Below, in pieces: positions 1-8,567 of a stretch of 64,000 nt of DNA. Source of the DNA: Sporosarcina sp. PTS2304. GTDB lineage: Bacteria; Bacillota; Bacilli; Bacillales_A; Planococcaceae. The notes below the pieces were generated by a model. That model was not told the DNA's origin. It did no database searches and worked only from the letters and a program-made list of their open reading frames with translations. The position numbers and the translations under genes are program-made. The stretch covers positions 3,014,501-3,078,500 of the forward strand of contig NZ_CP031230.1 in NCBI RefSeq assembly GCF_003351785.1. Direction: 5' to 3'. Numbering within the stretch: the first letter of the stretch is position 1; the number at the start of each line of letters is the position of its first letter.

Positions 1-796
1 AAGCCCAGATTAGACCTTTCTTTTCTAAAGGCGATAACTTCTCGACTTTTTCACGGTATTCCCCTTTGTATTCTCCTAGACGAGGTTCTACAATCTTTTC
101 TGTAACCCATGCACCAACGAATGTTAAGACGATTACTGAAAAGGCGATAAAGTAATAGTTCATCGCAATATTCATTCCATCGGCATACTCGGGGTTGATG
201 ATAGCAGCTGACATAATCGTCAATTCACCGAGCAACGCATCTGTTCCAGATAGCAGTAAGTTCGCACTAAATCCACCTGAAACTCCGGCGAAAGCAGCAG
301 CAAGCCCCGCTAATGGATGTCTACCCAAGGCAGCGAATAAAACGGCACCGAGCGGGGGCAATACGACATATCCGGCATCTGAAGCAACACTAGACATGAC
401 TCCTGCAAATACTAGACCTAGTGTAATCAAGCGTTTTGGAACGGACATGACAAAGCCGCGCAATAATGCACTAATAAGTCCTGAACCTTCTGCTACTCCA
501 ATTCCTAGCATCGTAATCAAAACGACGCCAAGTGGAGCGAAACCAATGAAGTTGTCGGTCATATTCGTAATGATATAATGGATTCCTTCGCTACTAAGAA
601 GGTTGTTTACTTCGATTATTTCTCCTTCTTTACCCGGGTGTTCAGCTTGAATGCCGAAGTATGATACGACTGCTGAGAGAACGATGACTAGAAGAGCGAG
701 AAGGGCGAACAGCGTTACTGGGTGGGGTAGTCTGTTGCCAGTTTTCTCGATCATATCCAAAAACTTCTGGAAAAATCCTCTTTTTTGTGTTTCCAT
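1..796 (-). CDS. AbgT-family transporter, 3' part outside window
   Basis: The reverse strand encodes at least 265 residues starting METQKRGFFQKFLDMIEKTGN, and the C-terminus lies beyond base 1. A cytoplasmic head is followed by hydrophobic segments and by stretches such as GVAEGSGLISALLRGF and SDAGYVVLPPLGAVLF. These are typical of the AbgT (p-aminobenzoyl-glutamate transporter) family. Family members are about 500 residues, so roughly half is visible. The ATG at 794-796 is preceded by AAGGAGAT. AbgT proteins are inner-membrane carriers, linked to uptake of aminobenzoyl-glutamate or, in some members, to export of sulfonamide-like compounds. The substrate here is not determinable. Confidence 0.85.
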   Translation of the reverse strand, partial: METQKRGFFQKFLDMIEKTGNRLPHPVTLFALLALLVIVLSAVVSYFGIQAEHPGKEGEIIEVNNLLSSEGIHYIITNMTDNFIGFAPLGVVLITMLGIGVAEGSGLISALLRGFVMSVPKRLITLGLVFAGVMSSVASDAGYVVLPPLGAVLFAALGRHPLAGLAAAFAGVSGGFSANLLLSGTDALLGELTIMSAAIINPEYADGMNIAMNYYFIAFSVIVLTFVGAWVTEKIVEPRLGEYKGEYREKVEKLSPLEKKGLIWA

Positions 797-964
797 AAAA
801 ATCTCCTTCACAAAAATACTATTCGATTTGTTTAAAAAATCATAAATTTTTTAAACTCTACTTAGTATATAGAAGAAGGTGTACTAGTTAAATGCTTTCT
901 TGAAATAATTAAATTGGAAAAGTATTAGGATTCTTGGGACGAGGGGGAATAGTATAAAAATATA

Positions 965-1125
965 AAGTTTTGATGATGTAGTGGATGGGTGCTAGATGGT
1001 GAATGTTCAACGGATAAGAGTTGTGGAGACGTTAGGTATGCCGTTACGTTTCGTGCAAGCCGGACGATCCTCCGCGAGACGCCGGCTTCCACTACACTTC
1101 ACTCTTCAGCTTTCTTTAGGAGAGA
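965..1125 (+). repeat. Repeat family B, deleted copy (B3)
   Basis: The stretch resembles the tandem repeat at 20845-21310: ATGCCGTTACGTTTCGTGCA, the stem arms AGCCGG (1058) and CCGGCT (to 1087), then CTTCCACTACACTTCACTC. The GC-rich core between the arms is missing, leaving a 30-nt hairpin at 1058-1087. It lies between the AbgT and YitT genes. Any open frame across it is an artefact. Confidence 0.7.
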
Positions 1126-1205
1126 GAGGCCTGTTGATTATCCGAAGAAAGGAGGGGTCCTTTTAGAGATGAGGTGATCTAGACAAGTATTTGTGGCGTT
1201 AGTTT
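1126..1205 (+). repeat. Repeat C (composite-element edge) relic
   Basis: The sequence begins GCCTGTTGATTATCC and continues with AAGAAAGGA, TGAGGTG and GACAAGTA. It matches 27326-27405 (direct) and 2928-3004 (inverted). At those two places it is one end of a composite element, so here it looks like a solo end or relic. Confidence 0.6.
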
Positions 1206-1220
1206 AACCGTTTGTTTCTT

Positions 1221-2069
1221 TTATTTTGTTCTCAGCCGCTGTTCTTTAAAGCCCCGTTTGAAGATTTCTTGTACATTATTAATGGTGACGTAGGCGTCTT
1301 CGTCGACTCGTTCTAAAATTCGCCGCAGTTGTACGATTTCTGTTTGGTTGATGATGATGTATAGAATGGACTGTTTTTCTAGTGTGTAGCCACCGCGCCC
1401 GTCTAAAATCGTGACGCCTCTGCCCATTGTGGTAAGTAGTTCTTGTCTGATGGCTTCTTGATGTTTTGAAATGATCATGACTGCTTTCCGGTCATCTGCG
1501 CCATCCACAATTTTATCAATCACTTTGGCTCCGACGAATACAGCAACTAATGTATACATCGCTTTTTCTTTCCCGATTACAAATACGGACAGTAAAATTA
1601 CGGTAATATCAATAACTAGCATGGATTTTCCGACGCTCCAGCCTAGAAACTTTTGCATCATGCGTGCTAATGTAGTGGCGCCACCTGAAGTGCCGCCTAC
1701 TCGGAAAATCATACCTAGTCCCGCCCCGACGAATAAACCTGCGAAAAGGGCGGCAAGTAACGCGTCATTGCCGAGCGGTACGCCCCAATTTTCGGTGACG
1801 CTCAAGAAAACTGACATAAAAACAATCGTCACGAGCGTATAAATAATCGTTCGTTTACTAAAAAGCTTATAGCCAATAATAATCAGCACTAAATTCAATA
1901 CAAAACTAACAATGGCGGGTGACCATTCGAATAAATAATATGAAATGATCGTGATGCCGATGACGCCGCCTTCAGATAACATATTTGGAATGGCGAAGTA
2001 GTTAATACCAATCGCGAATATGAAAGAACCGAAAAGTAATGCGGAATAATCGATAAGTCTACGTTGCAA
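1221..2069 (-). CDS. YitT family membrane protein
   Basis: A protein of about 282 residues with five or six hydrophobic segments (for example LLFGSFIFAIGINYFAIPNM and LLAALFAGLFVGAGLGMIFR). It carries the family signature GGTSGGATTLARMMQKF and ends in a soluble DUF2179 domain (about the last 80 residues, with GRGVTILDGRGGYT and VYVTINNVQEIFKRGF-like text). This order is that of the YitT/DUF161 family, whose function is unknown. I prefer the TTG at 2067-2069, giving LQRRLIDYSA, because AGAGGAG lies 5 nt upstream. A GTG at 2097-2099 would add ten residues but overrun that ribosome-binding site. The gene stands alone. Confidence 0.9.
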   Translation of the reverse strand: MQRRLIDYSALLFGSFIFAIGINYFAIPNMLSEGGVIGITIISYYLFEWSPAIVSFVLNLVLIIIGYKLFSKRTIIYTLVTIVFMSVFLSVTENWGVPLGNDALLAALFAGLFVGAGLGMIFRVGGTSGGATTLARMMQKFLGWSVGKSMLVIDITVILLSVFVIGKEKAMYTLVAVFVGAKVIDKIVDGADDRKAVMIISKHQEAIRQELLTTMGRGVTILDGRGGYTLEKQSILYIIINQTEIVQLRRILERVDEDAYVTINNVQEIFKRGFKEQRLRTK

Positions 2070-2259
2070 TGGAACTCCTCTTTTCAACAAGTAACACACC
2101 GCGGTATGCTTACTTACATAGTATGTAGAATCCTATTCAAGCAAATGTCAGTAACAAATTTACCTAGTAACACTACATTTTAATTATACCAATCATTCAG
2201 TCTACTATTCCAGTGGACTTTTTTAGAAAGGATTTTATAGCGGCAAAAGATAGAAGAAA

Positions 2260-2305
2260 CACCTCAATAACGCATGAAAATTTATCTTCATGCATTGTTG
2301 AGGTG
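2260..2305 (-). terminator. Hairpin terminator downstream of 2361-2744
   Basis: CACCTCAA and the complementary TTGAGGTG enclose a second paired block (GCATGAA/TTCATGC). On the reverse strand the hairpin is followed by a T-rich TTTCTTC. It lies just past the end of the small membrane gene. Confidence 0.65.
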
Positions 2306-2360
2306 TAACCGTCTATTGATAAATGTGGAAGACGCAATGCCAAATGGACTGTCTCCTCGT

Positions 2361-2744
2361 TTATGACGTTAAATTTGCTGTCTTTTTAGGCTGTCTTACT
2401 GCTCTTACCACTAACAGTATGGCTGAAAATATACTGAAAATCGTAATAGCTAGGCCGATCTTAGAAAATGTAATCGCAAATACATACAAACCGAGTATTT
2501 GTGCTACAGCCACGATCACCCCATAAATAAATCCCTGAGATCTTTTTTTCTGAATGGCTATAATTTGCTGTACTGTCGTAATATTTGCGATAAGTACAAT
2601 GCCAGTTGCTAGTAAATAATCCATAAATATGGGTGACTTTTCTGCAGCTGCGCCAAAAAGTGAAAAGGATACAAATAAATAAACAAGAATACTATTCGGA
2701 ACCAATACGAGAAACCAAATAACCCATTGAGCGATTTTATTCAT
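2361..2744 (-). CDS. Small four-helix membrane protein, unknown function
   Basis: A 127-residue protein starting MNKIAQWVIWFLVLVPNSIL, with about four hydrophobic helices (WVIWFLVLVPNSILVYLFV, LLATGIVLIANITTV, FIYGVIVAVAQILGLYVFAI, IGLAITIFSIFSAILLVV) and a basic tail. The ATG at 2742-2744 is chosen because AAAAGGAGAAGAG lies just upstream. A longer reading frame would start without a ribosome-binding site. I do not recognise a named family. A good terminator hairpin follows at 2260-2305, so it is probably a single-gene unit. Confidence 0.65.
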   Translation of the reverse strand: MNKIAQWVIWFLVLVPNSILVYLFVSFSLFGAAAEKSPIFMDYLLATGIVLIANITTVQQIIAIQKKRSQGFIYGVIVAVAQILGLYVFAITFSKIGLAITIFSIFSAILLVVRAVRQPKKTANLTS

Positions 2745-2840
2745 CGGTCTCTTCTCCTTTTGCAAGTATCTGCATAGCATTTTATTTCTATTATTCCCTT
2801 TTTTCACTTATTGAACACTAGATTATTAACTAATTTTACA

Positions 2841-3004
2841 AACTTGTTGATTAACCATATTATTAATTAACGTAAAAGCGGGGTAAGCGGGTACGTCCGG
2901 TTCTGGAGGGAGAATGCTAACCAATACACTACCCCTACAACTACTGGTCAAGAGCATCTCATTTCCAAAAAACAGTGCCTTTTTTGGTGAATCAACAGGC
3001 TTGC
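2841..3004. repeat. R0: mini composite element with terminal inverted repeats
   Basis: A 164-bp unit. The left end AACTTGTTGATTAACC and the right end GGTGAATCAACAGGCTT are inverted copies (reverse complement of the right: AAGCCTGTTGATTCACC). The inside keeps a scrap of the module-2 outer arm (CGTCCGGTTCTGGAGGGAGA, 2893-2912) and an inverted repeat C (2928-3004). It looks like an internally deleted version of the larger elements at 3.5, 13.7, 27.3, 49 and 53 kb. It ends a few bases from the stop codon of the gene at 3010-3438. Confidence 0.65.
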
Positions 3005-3009
3005 TAATT

Positions 3010-3438
3010 TTATTCTTCTACATCAATAAAGATTCCTTTGATTACTGGAATGTCTTCAGCATTTTTCCCGTTATAGCTACCGTATACCGTAACGGCCGTA
3101 CCTTTATCAATTACAGTACGTTCACCTAACCGAATATCGTCGATGAGAACAACTTCCTCAGCAGAATGATTAGGAGCTTCTGTCAATTGGAATTCTCCTT
3201 CATTCGTTGTGAACACTGTGCCGACGAATTTCACTTTTGCGTTTACAGGAACTTCATCTTTATGTAATGAAGCATAATCATATTCTGTTGTTCCTTCTTT
3301 TAAGCCTTCCTCTATTTCCGCGTTGCTGTTTTCAGTGGGTGCAGTAGATTTTTGTGGAGCTGTGGAATCGTCTTTTTCTTCATTACTGCAAGCTGCAAGC
3401 ATAGCGGCTGTGATCATCAATAAAAGTATCTTTTTCAT
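3010..3438 (-). CDS. Secreted lipoprotein, OB-fold-like
   Basis: A 142-residue protein starting MKKILLLMITAAMLAACSNE. A short basic start, a hydrophobic stretch and the lipobox LAAC predict a type II signal peptide and a membrane-anchored lipoprotein. A low-complexity acidic/Thr linker follows. The C-terminal 80 residues (VPVNAKVKFVGTVFTTNEGE ... GTAVTVYGSYNGKN) have the strand pattern of tRNA_anti-like OB-fold lipoproteins, which is a family-level guess. The ATG at 3436-3438 follows AAGGAGGCG. A frame reaching 3537 has no ribosome-binding site and would bury the signal peptide. Mini-element R0 lies immediately downstream. Confidence 0.75.
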   Translation of the reverse strand: MKKILLLMITAAMLAACSNEEKDDSTAPQKSTAPTENSNAEIEEGLKEGTTEYDYASLHKDEVPVNAKVKFVGTVFTTNEGEFQLTEAPNHSAEEVVLIDDIRLGERTVIDKGTAVTVYGSYNGKNAEDIPVIKGIFIDVEE

Positions 3439-3523
3439 TTGTTTTCGCCTCCTTATGTAATAATAAATAACAACGTGCGAAAAGAAAACTATTAAGCGGT
3501 CTAGAGAATTATTATAACAAGAA

Positions 3524-4112
3524 TGTCTATTAACCATATTATGTATAATTCACTTATTGATTTAGTTAAAAACGAGTTTGACTACAGCGAGGCTAACTTG
3601 GAGTGTCTTGAGGCTTACGCTTCCAGACGATACGCTTTCCGGAGGGGACGCGGTGGACCCCGCAAAAGAGCGCTGCGGGTTACGCCTGTCGTCCTTGATC
3701 CTCCCGGAGTCGATCGTCTTCCAGCTTCAGCCGTACTTTGTGTGCAAGACAGTTTGATTACTCTTTGTAGGGGTGAAAACCAAGTAGAATTGTCTGATAC
3801 CATGCGACCGCTTTTGAAGGTAGATAGCGGTGAAGTGTTATCAGCAACTATGATTGTTTCAATGAACTGAGCGGAAAAAGAAACGCCTCTATTTGCACTC
3901 AGTCAGCCAACCCAAAGTTTCACCACTCTGTTCAGGAAACGGAACTTACCATACTCTATTTCTGGACGAACACAAACTGACTTCTCGACACAACTTCAAG
4001 GATTCTCCCGGAAGAACCGGCGAGTCCGCCGCGCGCCCTCCAGAAAGCGTCCGGTTCTGTAGGGAGAATCCTCACACGTACCCTTATTTTCTGTCCCACA
4101 AAGAAAGAGTGC
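3524..4112 (+). repeat. R1: composite hairpin repeat element
   Basis: Order: left edge (TCTATTAACCATATTATG, then TATAATTCACTTATTGATTT), module-1 hairpin (3625-3719), linker (about 3720-3999), short module-2 hairpin (4000-4071), tail. The module-1 arms are AGACGAT and ATCGTCT. The module-2 arms are GGATTCTCCC and GGGAGAATCC. Module 2 is internally deleted between two GGCGA words compared with other copies. GC is well above the surrounding sequence. Frames open across it are not genes: they are shared only because the repeat is. Confidence 0.85.
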
Positions 4113-4227
4113 TCACATGTAAGTTAGTAACCAGATGAATGTTAGTCGTGATTAGTATTTTATTTGTTAACTATCGAAAGAAGCAACCTGATATACTAAC
4201 GAATAAATAATAGTGGGAGTGATGACT

Positions 4228-4704
4228 GTGAATGCGCAGGAATGGATTGATTATTTACAATTAAAGCCGCATCCTGAGGGAGGGTTTTATACATCTACTT
4301 ATCGATCGGACTTTACAACAGTTTGCGCTCAAGGAGAGCGTCCGCTATATACGAGTATTTACTTTCTGTTGCGGTCGGGGGAGGTTTCGCATTTTCATCG
4401 GTTGCAGTCAGACGAAATTTGGTATTTCCATGGCGGCAGCTCGTTAACAGTGCATATGATAATGCCGGACGGTCGTTATGAACAAATCGCACTCGGATTA
4501 GCTATCGATAAAGGTGAAGTCCCCCAGTTTAATGTGCCGAAGAATACGATTTTTGGTTCCTCTGTACAAGCGGAAAATACGTTTTCATTAGTAGGCTGTA
4601 TGGTATCACCTGGTTTTGACTTTGCAGACTTTGAGTTGTTTGATCAAGATGAGATGCTGGCAGAATATCCACAGCACGAAGAGATTATAAAAAAATTGAC
4701 ATGA
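4228..4704 (+). CDS. Cupin-fold protein, DUF985 (Cupin_5) family
   Basis: A protein of about 158 residues containing LQLKPHPEGGFYTSTYRS, SIYFLLRSGEVSHFHRLQSD, EIWYFHGGSSLTVHMI and FGSSVQAENTFSLVGCMVSPGFDFADFEL (quoted in parts). This is the characteristic DUF985/Cupin_5 pattern. The HFHR and EIWYFH residues would line the beta-barrel pocket. The family reaction is not established. I chose the GTG at 4228 because GGGAG ends 8 nt upstream. The in-frame ATG at 4222 and GTG at 4213 sit on or before that site. The gene lies between repeat R1 and glnK with no clear operon partner. Confidence 0.85.
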   Translation: MNAQEWIDYLQLKPHPEGGFYTSTYRSDFTTVCAQGERPLYTSIYFLLRSGEVSHFHRLQSDEIWYFHGGSSLTVHMIMPDGRYEQIALGLAIDKGEVPQFNVPKNTIFGSSVQAENTFSLVGCMVSPGFDFADFELFDQDEMLAEYPQHEEIIKKLT

Positions 4705-4808
4705 TCATTTGCGTTGTCTACTAGTAATTAGTTTGAAAGCTAAAGTGCCTCCATTATACAATGCATGTGCTTTTTTACAATTAGAAACTTACCACGAGGA
4801 GTATGACC

Positions 4809-6077
4809 ATGAATACGAAATCAATTTGGCGGCAGTGTATACAATCGGAGACGGCACGTATTGCATTCATTGCGATCTTGACTGCGCTCACAGGTGAGTT
4901 GAAAATTATGCCGTTTGCAGAAGAGACATTCCGTTTTGCACTTGGTGGTATTATGTTCTTCTTACTGATCTTAATCTATCCTCCTGCCTCCATTTTGCGG
5001 ACTGGTTTTATTACAGCTACGACTGTTGTGTTATTCCGTGTAACTGGAGAGCTTTTGGTAGGTGTTGAATTACTGGAAGCTCTGCGCATGCATGTGCCGG
5101 TCTTTTTATTTTACTTCATTAGTGCGCTCGGCTGGCATATTGTAGGGCTTGAGAAATATAAGTCGTTCTCGCTAAGCTTGGGTGCATTGGCCTTTCTCTT
5201 TGAAGTAGTGAGTAATACGTCAGAGCATGCATTGCGTAATTGGTGGATGAATGGCCCCATGCTTGGTCTGAAAGAGTGGGGAATCTTAGTGGGTGTGGCA
5301 TTATTACGTAGCTTTTTCACGGTAGGTCTTTATAGTTCGGTAGCCTTATCAAAGGAAAAGCAACGGAATGGAGAAATGCTTGGTGTAGGCTCTGAATTGT
5401 ACGCAGAAGCTCTATACTTACAAAAATCGATGAATCACATGGAACAGATTATGGCATCAAGTCATGAACTGTACCGCAAATTAAAAAAAGAAAATATACC
5501 AGATCTAAGTACGCAAGCGTTACAAATTACACAGGAAATACATGAAGTAAAAAAAGATTCACAGCGGATTTTGGCTGGCTTATCAAAATGGACAAGTCGG
5601 CAGAATATCACTACATTCTACTTGTCTGATTTACTGGAAATAGTTGTTTCTGCAAATGAAAAGTATAGCGAGATGATTGGAAGAAATTGTACAATTGAAA
5701 CGTCACTCAAAAATGATCTTCAGACAGACCAGCACGTACCTTTACTCGCAGTGCTGAATAATTTGACGTCCAATTCAGTGGAAGCGATTGATAAGCAAGG
5801 ACAGGTAACCATTGAAGTAGATAGCGGAACAAAATGGGTTCGTTTTTGTGTGAAAGATACAGGAAAAGGAATACCTCCTGAGCATGAAGAGATAATATTT
5901 GAACCAGGGTATACGACAAAGTTTAATGAACAGGGCGTGGCGGCTACAGGGATTGGCCTGTCCCATGTTTTAGCAATTGTCGAAGCGATGCAAGGCGAAA
6001 TTAATGTGGAAAGCATCAAGAATGGATTGATCATATGTGTGAAAATCCCAATGGAATCGATGATGAAGGAGACATAA
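4809..6077 (+). CDS. glnK: GlnK-like sensor histidine kinase
   Basis: A 422-residue kinase. The first 180 residues form five or six membrane helices (ALGGIMFFLLILIYPPASIL, LFYFISALGWHIVGL, ILVGVALLRSFFTVGLYSSV). A helical region with the likely phospho-acceptor His in QEIHEVKKDSQRIL follows. The catalytic domain has an N box (NNLTSNSVEAID), G1 (DTGKGIPPEHEEIIFEPG) and G2 (GIGLSHV). The partner encoded 3 nt downstream is a YcbB-domain response regulator, matching the B. subtilis GlnK-GlnL (YcbA-YcbB) pair that senses glutamine. I prefer the ATG at 4809, 8 nt after GAGGAG, over the one at 4803. Here the pair neighbours a glutamate-type symporter rather than glsA-glnT. Confidence 0.88.
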   Translation: MNTKSIWRQCIQSETARIAFIAILTALTGELKIMPFAEETFRFALGGIMFFLLILIYPPASILRTGFITATTVVLFRVTGELLVGVELLEALRMHVPVFLFYFISALGWHIVGLEKYKSFSLSLGALAFLFEVVSNTSEHALRNWWMNGPMLGLKEWGILVGVALLRSFFTVGLYSSVALSKEKQRNGEMLGVGSELYAEALYLQKSMNHMEQIMASSHELYRKLKKENIPDLSTQALQITQEIHEVKKDSQRILAGLSKWTSRQNITTFYLSDLLEIVVSANEKYSEMIGRNCTIETSLKNDLQTDQHVPLLAVLNNLTSNSVEAIDKQGQVTIEVDSGTKWVRFCVKDTGKGIPPEHEEIIFEPGYTTKFNEQGVAATGIGLSHVLAIVEAMQGEINVESIKNGLIICVKIPMESMMKET

Positions 6078-6080
6078 TAT

Positions 6081-6959
6081 ATGAGATATTTTATTGTAGA
6101 TGATGATAGAGCGAGTCGTATCATGTTGAAGAATATGATAGAAGATACAGAGTTGGGAGTAGTGATTGGTGACGTAGACAGTGGGGTCAAAGCCATTCCG
6201 CAAGTTTTATCGCTAGAACCTGATTTAGTGCTAATCGATTTACTCATGCCGGGGCTTGATGGGATTGAGACGATTCAACAATTGAAAATGCAAGGATATA
6301 CTGGTCAGTTCATCATGTTAAGCCAAGTGGTCAGTAAAGACATGGTGGGTGAAGCGTACCAAGTGGGTGTAGAGTTTTTCATCCATAAACCAATTAATCA
6401 AATAGAAGTGCAAAGTATTTTGCGCCGTACTGCGGAGCAATTAAAACTTCAACACTCGTTGACGACGATTCGTGAGTCACTCGCAGGGATCGGGTCTGCA
6501 GAAAAACCGAAAACACGTTCAATAGGAGATATCGTGTTGTCTAAACTTCACGGGATGGGGATTGTGGCAGACAGTAGTAGTCGAGATCTCATTGCGATGA
6601 TGGAAGTATTGATGGAGCGAAAAGTAGTTCAACTGCCGGCATTGAAAGAATTATATGAACTTACATTACATAAGCTAGGAATAGAACCGACTTCTAAGGA
6701 ATGTAAGGCAATGGAGCAAAGAATTCGCCGCACCATTCTTACCGCAATGGAGCATATCGCGTCTCTTGGTGCCATCGACTATACTATCGAAGAATTTGAA
6801 TACTATGCCCCTCGATATTTTGACTTTCAAGAGATTAGCCAGCGCATGAAACAAATACAAGAAGATCACTTCTTACCTACGCCGTTAAAAGTGAATAGTA
6901 AAAAGTTTTTACAAGTGTTATATATTGAAACGATAGAAGAGCAAAAAAAGAATTTGTAG
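6081..6959 (+). CDS. glnL: GlnL-like response regulator (REC + YcbB domain)
   Basis: A 292-residue protein. The receiver domain (1-115) has the acidic cluster D7-D9, phospho-acceptor D53 (LVLIDLLMPG) and K103 (FFIHKPIN). The remaining 170 residues match the YcbB output domain of GlnL, with GDIVLSKLHGMGIVADSSSR and a helical DNA-binding-like tail. It starts at ATG 6081 behind AAGGAG and lies 3 nt after the kinase gene, so the two are one operon. In Bacillus, GlnL activates glutamine-utilisation genes. Here the next gene, separated by a promoter region, is a dicarboxylate/glutamate symporter, the likely target. Confidence 0.9.
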   Translation: MRYFIVDDDRASRIMLKNMIEDTELGVVIGDVDSGVKAIPQVLSLEPDLVLIDLLMPGLDGIETIQQLKMQGYTGQFIMLSQVVSKDMVGEAYQVGVEFFIHKPINQIEVQSILRRTAEQLKLQHSLTTIRESLAGIGSAEKPKTRSIGDIVLSKLHGMGIVADSSSRDLIAMMEVLMERKVVQLPALKELYELTLHKLGIEPTSKECKAMEQRIRRTILTAMEHIASLGAIDYTIEEFEYYAPRYFDFQEISQRMKQIQEDHFLPTPLKVNSKKFLQVLYIETIEEQKKNL

Positions 6960-7000
6960 GATTCCGTAGGATTTTGTAGGGTATCTATATACTAAGTGTA

Positions 7001-7014
7001 AGAAAGCGTTTTCA
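7001..7014 (+). promoter_or_regulatory. cre-like site 1
   Basis: AGAAAGCGTTTTCA matches the CcpA operator consensus (TGWAARCGYTWNCW) at nearly every position. It lies 65 bp upstream of the symporter promoter and downstream of glnL. Confidence 0.6.
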
Positions 7015-7078
7015 ATCATTTCGATAATATGAATAGTGGATGGAAAAATGCTAGAGAGTAAGTTTATTGCTAAGGAAT

Positions 7079-7110
7079 TTGACAATATGCGGCTAATCTA
7101 CTATTGTCAA
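7079..7110 (+). promoter_or_regulatory. SigA promoter inside a perfect 9-bp inverted repeat
   Basis: TTGACA (7079-7084), a 17-nt spacer and TATTGT (7102-7107) form a good SigA promoter. The same bases form a perfect inverted repeat, TTGACAATA (7079-7087) and TATTGTCAA (7102-7110). A regulator bound to the repeat would cover both promoter boxes. The candidate binder is GlnL or an unlinked repressor. Confidence 0.7.
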
Positions 7111-7119
7111 GTGAATAAA

Positions 7120-7133
7120 AGAAAGCGCTTACA
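7120..7133 (+). promoter_or_regulatory. cre-like site 2, just downstream of the start point
   Basis: AGAAAGCGCTTACA is a close match to the CcpA operator consensus with a palindromic AAGCGCTT core. It begins about 6 bp after the predicted transcription start of the symporter, a position usual for catabolite repression by roadblock or exclusion. Confidence 0.7.
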
Positions 7134-7156
7134 AATTGAAACAGAGGAGGGTTATT

Positions 7157-8419
7157 ATGAAACTAGCTAGAAATATTATTATTGCACTTATTGCGGGTGT
7201 CGTTGTCGGATTGGCGTTAAATGTCTTTGCCCCTGGAATATTCCCGAAAGTGGATGCCTATTTGTTTGGACCGCTCGGCACGATTTTCTTGAGCCTGATG
7301 AAGATGTTAGTAGTTCCTGTTGTTTTTATTTCTATCGCACTCGGCACAATTGGTATTGGTGATCCTAAAAAGTTAGGAAGAATCGGCGGGAAGACGTTAG
7401 GGTTTTTCCTTATTACGACAGCGATTGCGCTTGTGATTGCCATTTCTCTCGGATTGTTGATGAAGCCTGGGGTAGGAGGAAACTTCGAGACCGCTACTGC
7501 AACTTATGAAGCAAATGAAGCACCGCCAGTCTCAGAAACATTGCTCGGGATTATTCCTACGAATCCGATAACTGCTATGGCAGAGGGCAATATGCTTCAG
7601 ATTATCTTTTTCGCCACACTTGTTGGTTTCGGCATGGCTATGCTAGGGAAGAAAGTCGAAAAAGTGAAAGAGCTGTTTGATCAAGCCAATGAATTAATTA
7701 TGTATTTGATTACATTTGTTATGAAGTTTGCGCCCTATGGAGCGTTCGGTTTAATCGCATCTGCGGTAGGAAGTCAAGGAGCCGATGCGCTCAAAGTGAT
7801 GGGCATGTACATGGCAGTTGTGCTTGGCGGATTATTGGTTCATATGATTGTAGTCTATGGAGGGTCTATCGCTTTAATCGGGAAACGCAATCCTATTTGG
7901 TTCTTCAAGAACTTCTTCCCGGCCCAAGTAGTAGCGTTCAGTACGGCAAGTTCTGCTGCCACACTGCCGATTTCAATGAAAACAGCACAAGAAAAGCTGA
8001 AAGTTCCAGAGTCGATCAGTTCATTCACCCAATCACTCGGCGCAACGATCAATATGGATGGTACGGCCATCATGCAAGGGGCTGCCGTGATCTTCATCGC
8101 CCAAGCTTATAATATCGAATTGACGATAGGGCAACTATTGACCGTAGTCCTGACGGCTGTTCTTGCCAGTATCGGTACGGCAGCAGTTCCTGGTGCAGGA
8201 TTGATCATGCTTGCGATGGTTCTGACATCTGTCGGTCTTCCTGTTGAAGGAATTGCGCTTGTACTTGGTGTAGACCGCTTGCTTGATATGGTGCGTACGG
8301 CTGTTAATATTACAGGCGATGCGGCATGTGCAGTTATCGTTGCAAAAACGGAAGGAGTACTTGGTGATCCGGATACAGACTATGTTTCTGGAGAGTCAGA
8401 TCTTGTTTCAGGAGATTGA
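7157..8419 (+). CDS. Dicarboxylate/glutamate:cation symporter (DAACS family)
   Basis: A 420-residue membrane carrier. Family hallmarks are the re-entrant loop serines FSTASSAATLPISMKTAQ, the NMDGTAIMQGAAVIFIAQ helix, PGAGLIMLAMVLTSVGLP and the substrate-binding DRLLDMVRTAVNITGDA. The length is that of GltP, GltT and DctP (414-430). It should import glutamate, aspartate or C4-dicarboxylates with H+ or Na+. I chose the ATG at 7157 after AGAGGAGG. The promoter, two cre sites and the upstream GlnK/GlnL pair suggest nitrogen or carbon control. The exact substrate cannot be read from the sequence. Confidence 0.92.
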   Translation: MKLARNIIIALIAGVVVGLALNVFAPGIFPKVDAYLFGPLGTIFLSLMKMLVVPVVFISIALGTIGIGDPKKLGRIGGKTLGFFLITTAIALVIAISLGLLMKPGVGGNFETATATYEANEAPPVSETLLGIIPTNPITAMAEGNMLQIIFFATLVGFGMAMLGKKVEKVKELFDQANELIMYLITFVMKFAPYGAFGLIASAVGSQGADALKVMGMYMAVVLGGLLVHMIVVYGGSIALIGKRNPIWFFKNFFPAQVVAFSTASSAATLPISMKTAQEKLKVPESISSFTQSLGATINMDGTAIMQGAAVIFIAQAYNIELTIGQLLTVVLTAVLASIGTAAVPGAGLIMLAMVLTSVGLPVEGIALVLGVDRLLDMVRTAVNITGDAACAVIVAKTEGVLGDPDTDYVSGESDLVSGD

Positions 8420-8567
8420 ACCATTTTGTAGCACGAATAGTCTCTAGCAATTATTCTATATTCCATAGAAAAACGTTATGTACACACTGAAAAGAAAAGT
8501 TCCTGTGAAGAAAGTAATCGTCTGCCAAGCAAGCGACTATTCTCTACGCAGGTTCTTTTTGTTGTAT

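Noticed and set aside
3523..3870. Open frame of 115 codons across repeat R1
   Set aside because: It consists wholly of repeat sequence. Equivalent frames exist in other copies only because the DNA is repeated, with no conserved start or ribosome-binding site.
8460..8567. Terminator between the symporter and the PLP-enzyme gene
   Set aside because: The only pairing (around CCTGTG/CGCAGG) has internal mismatches, so I do not call it.
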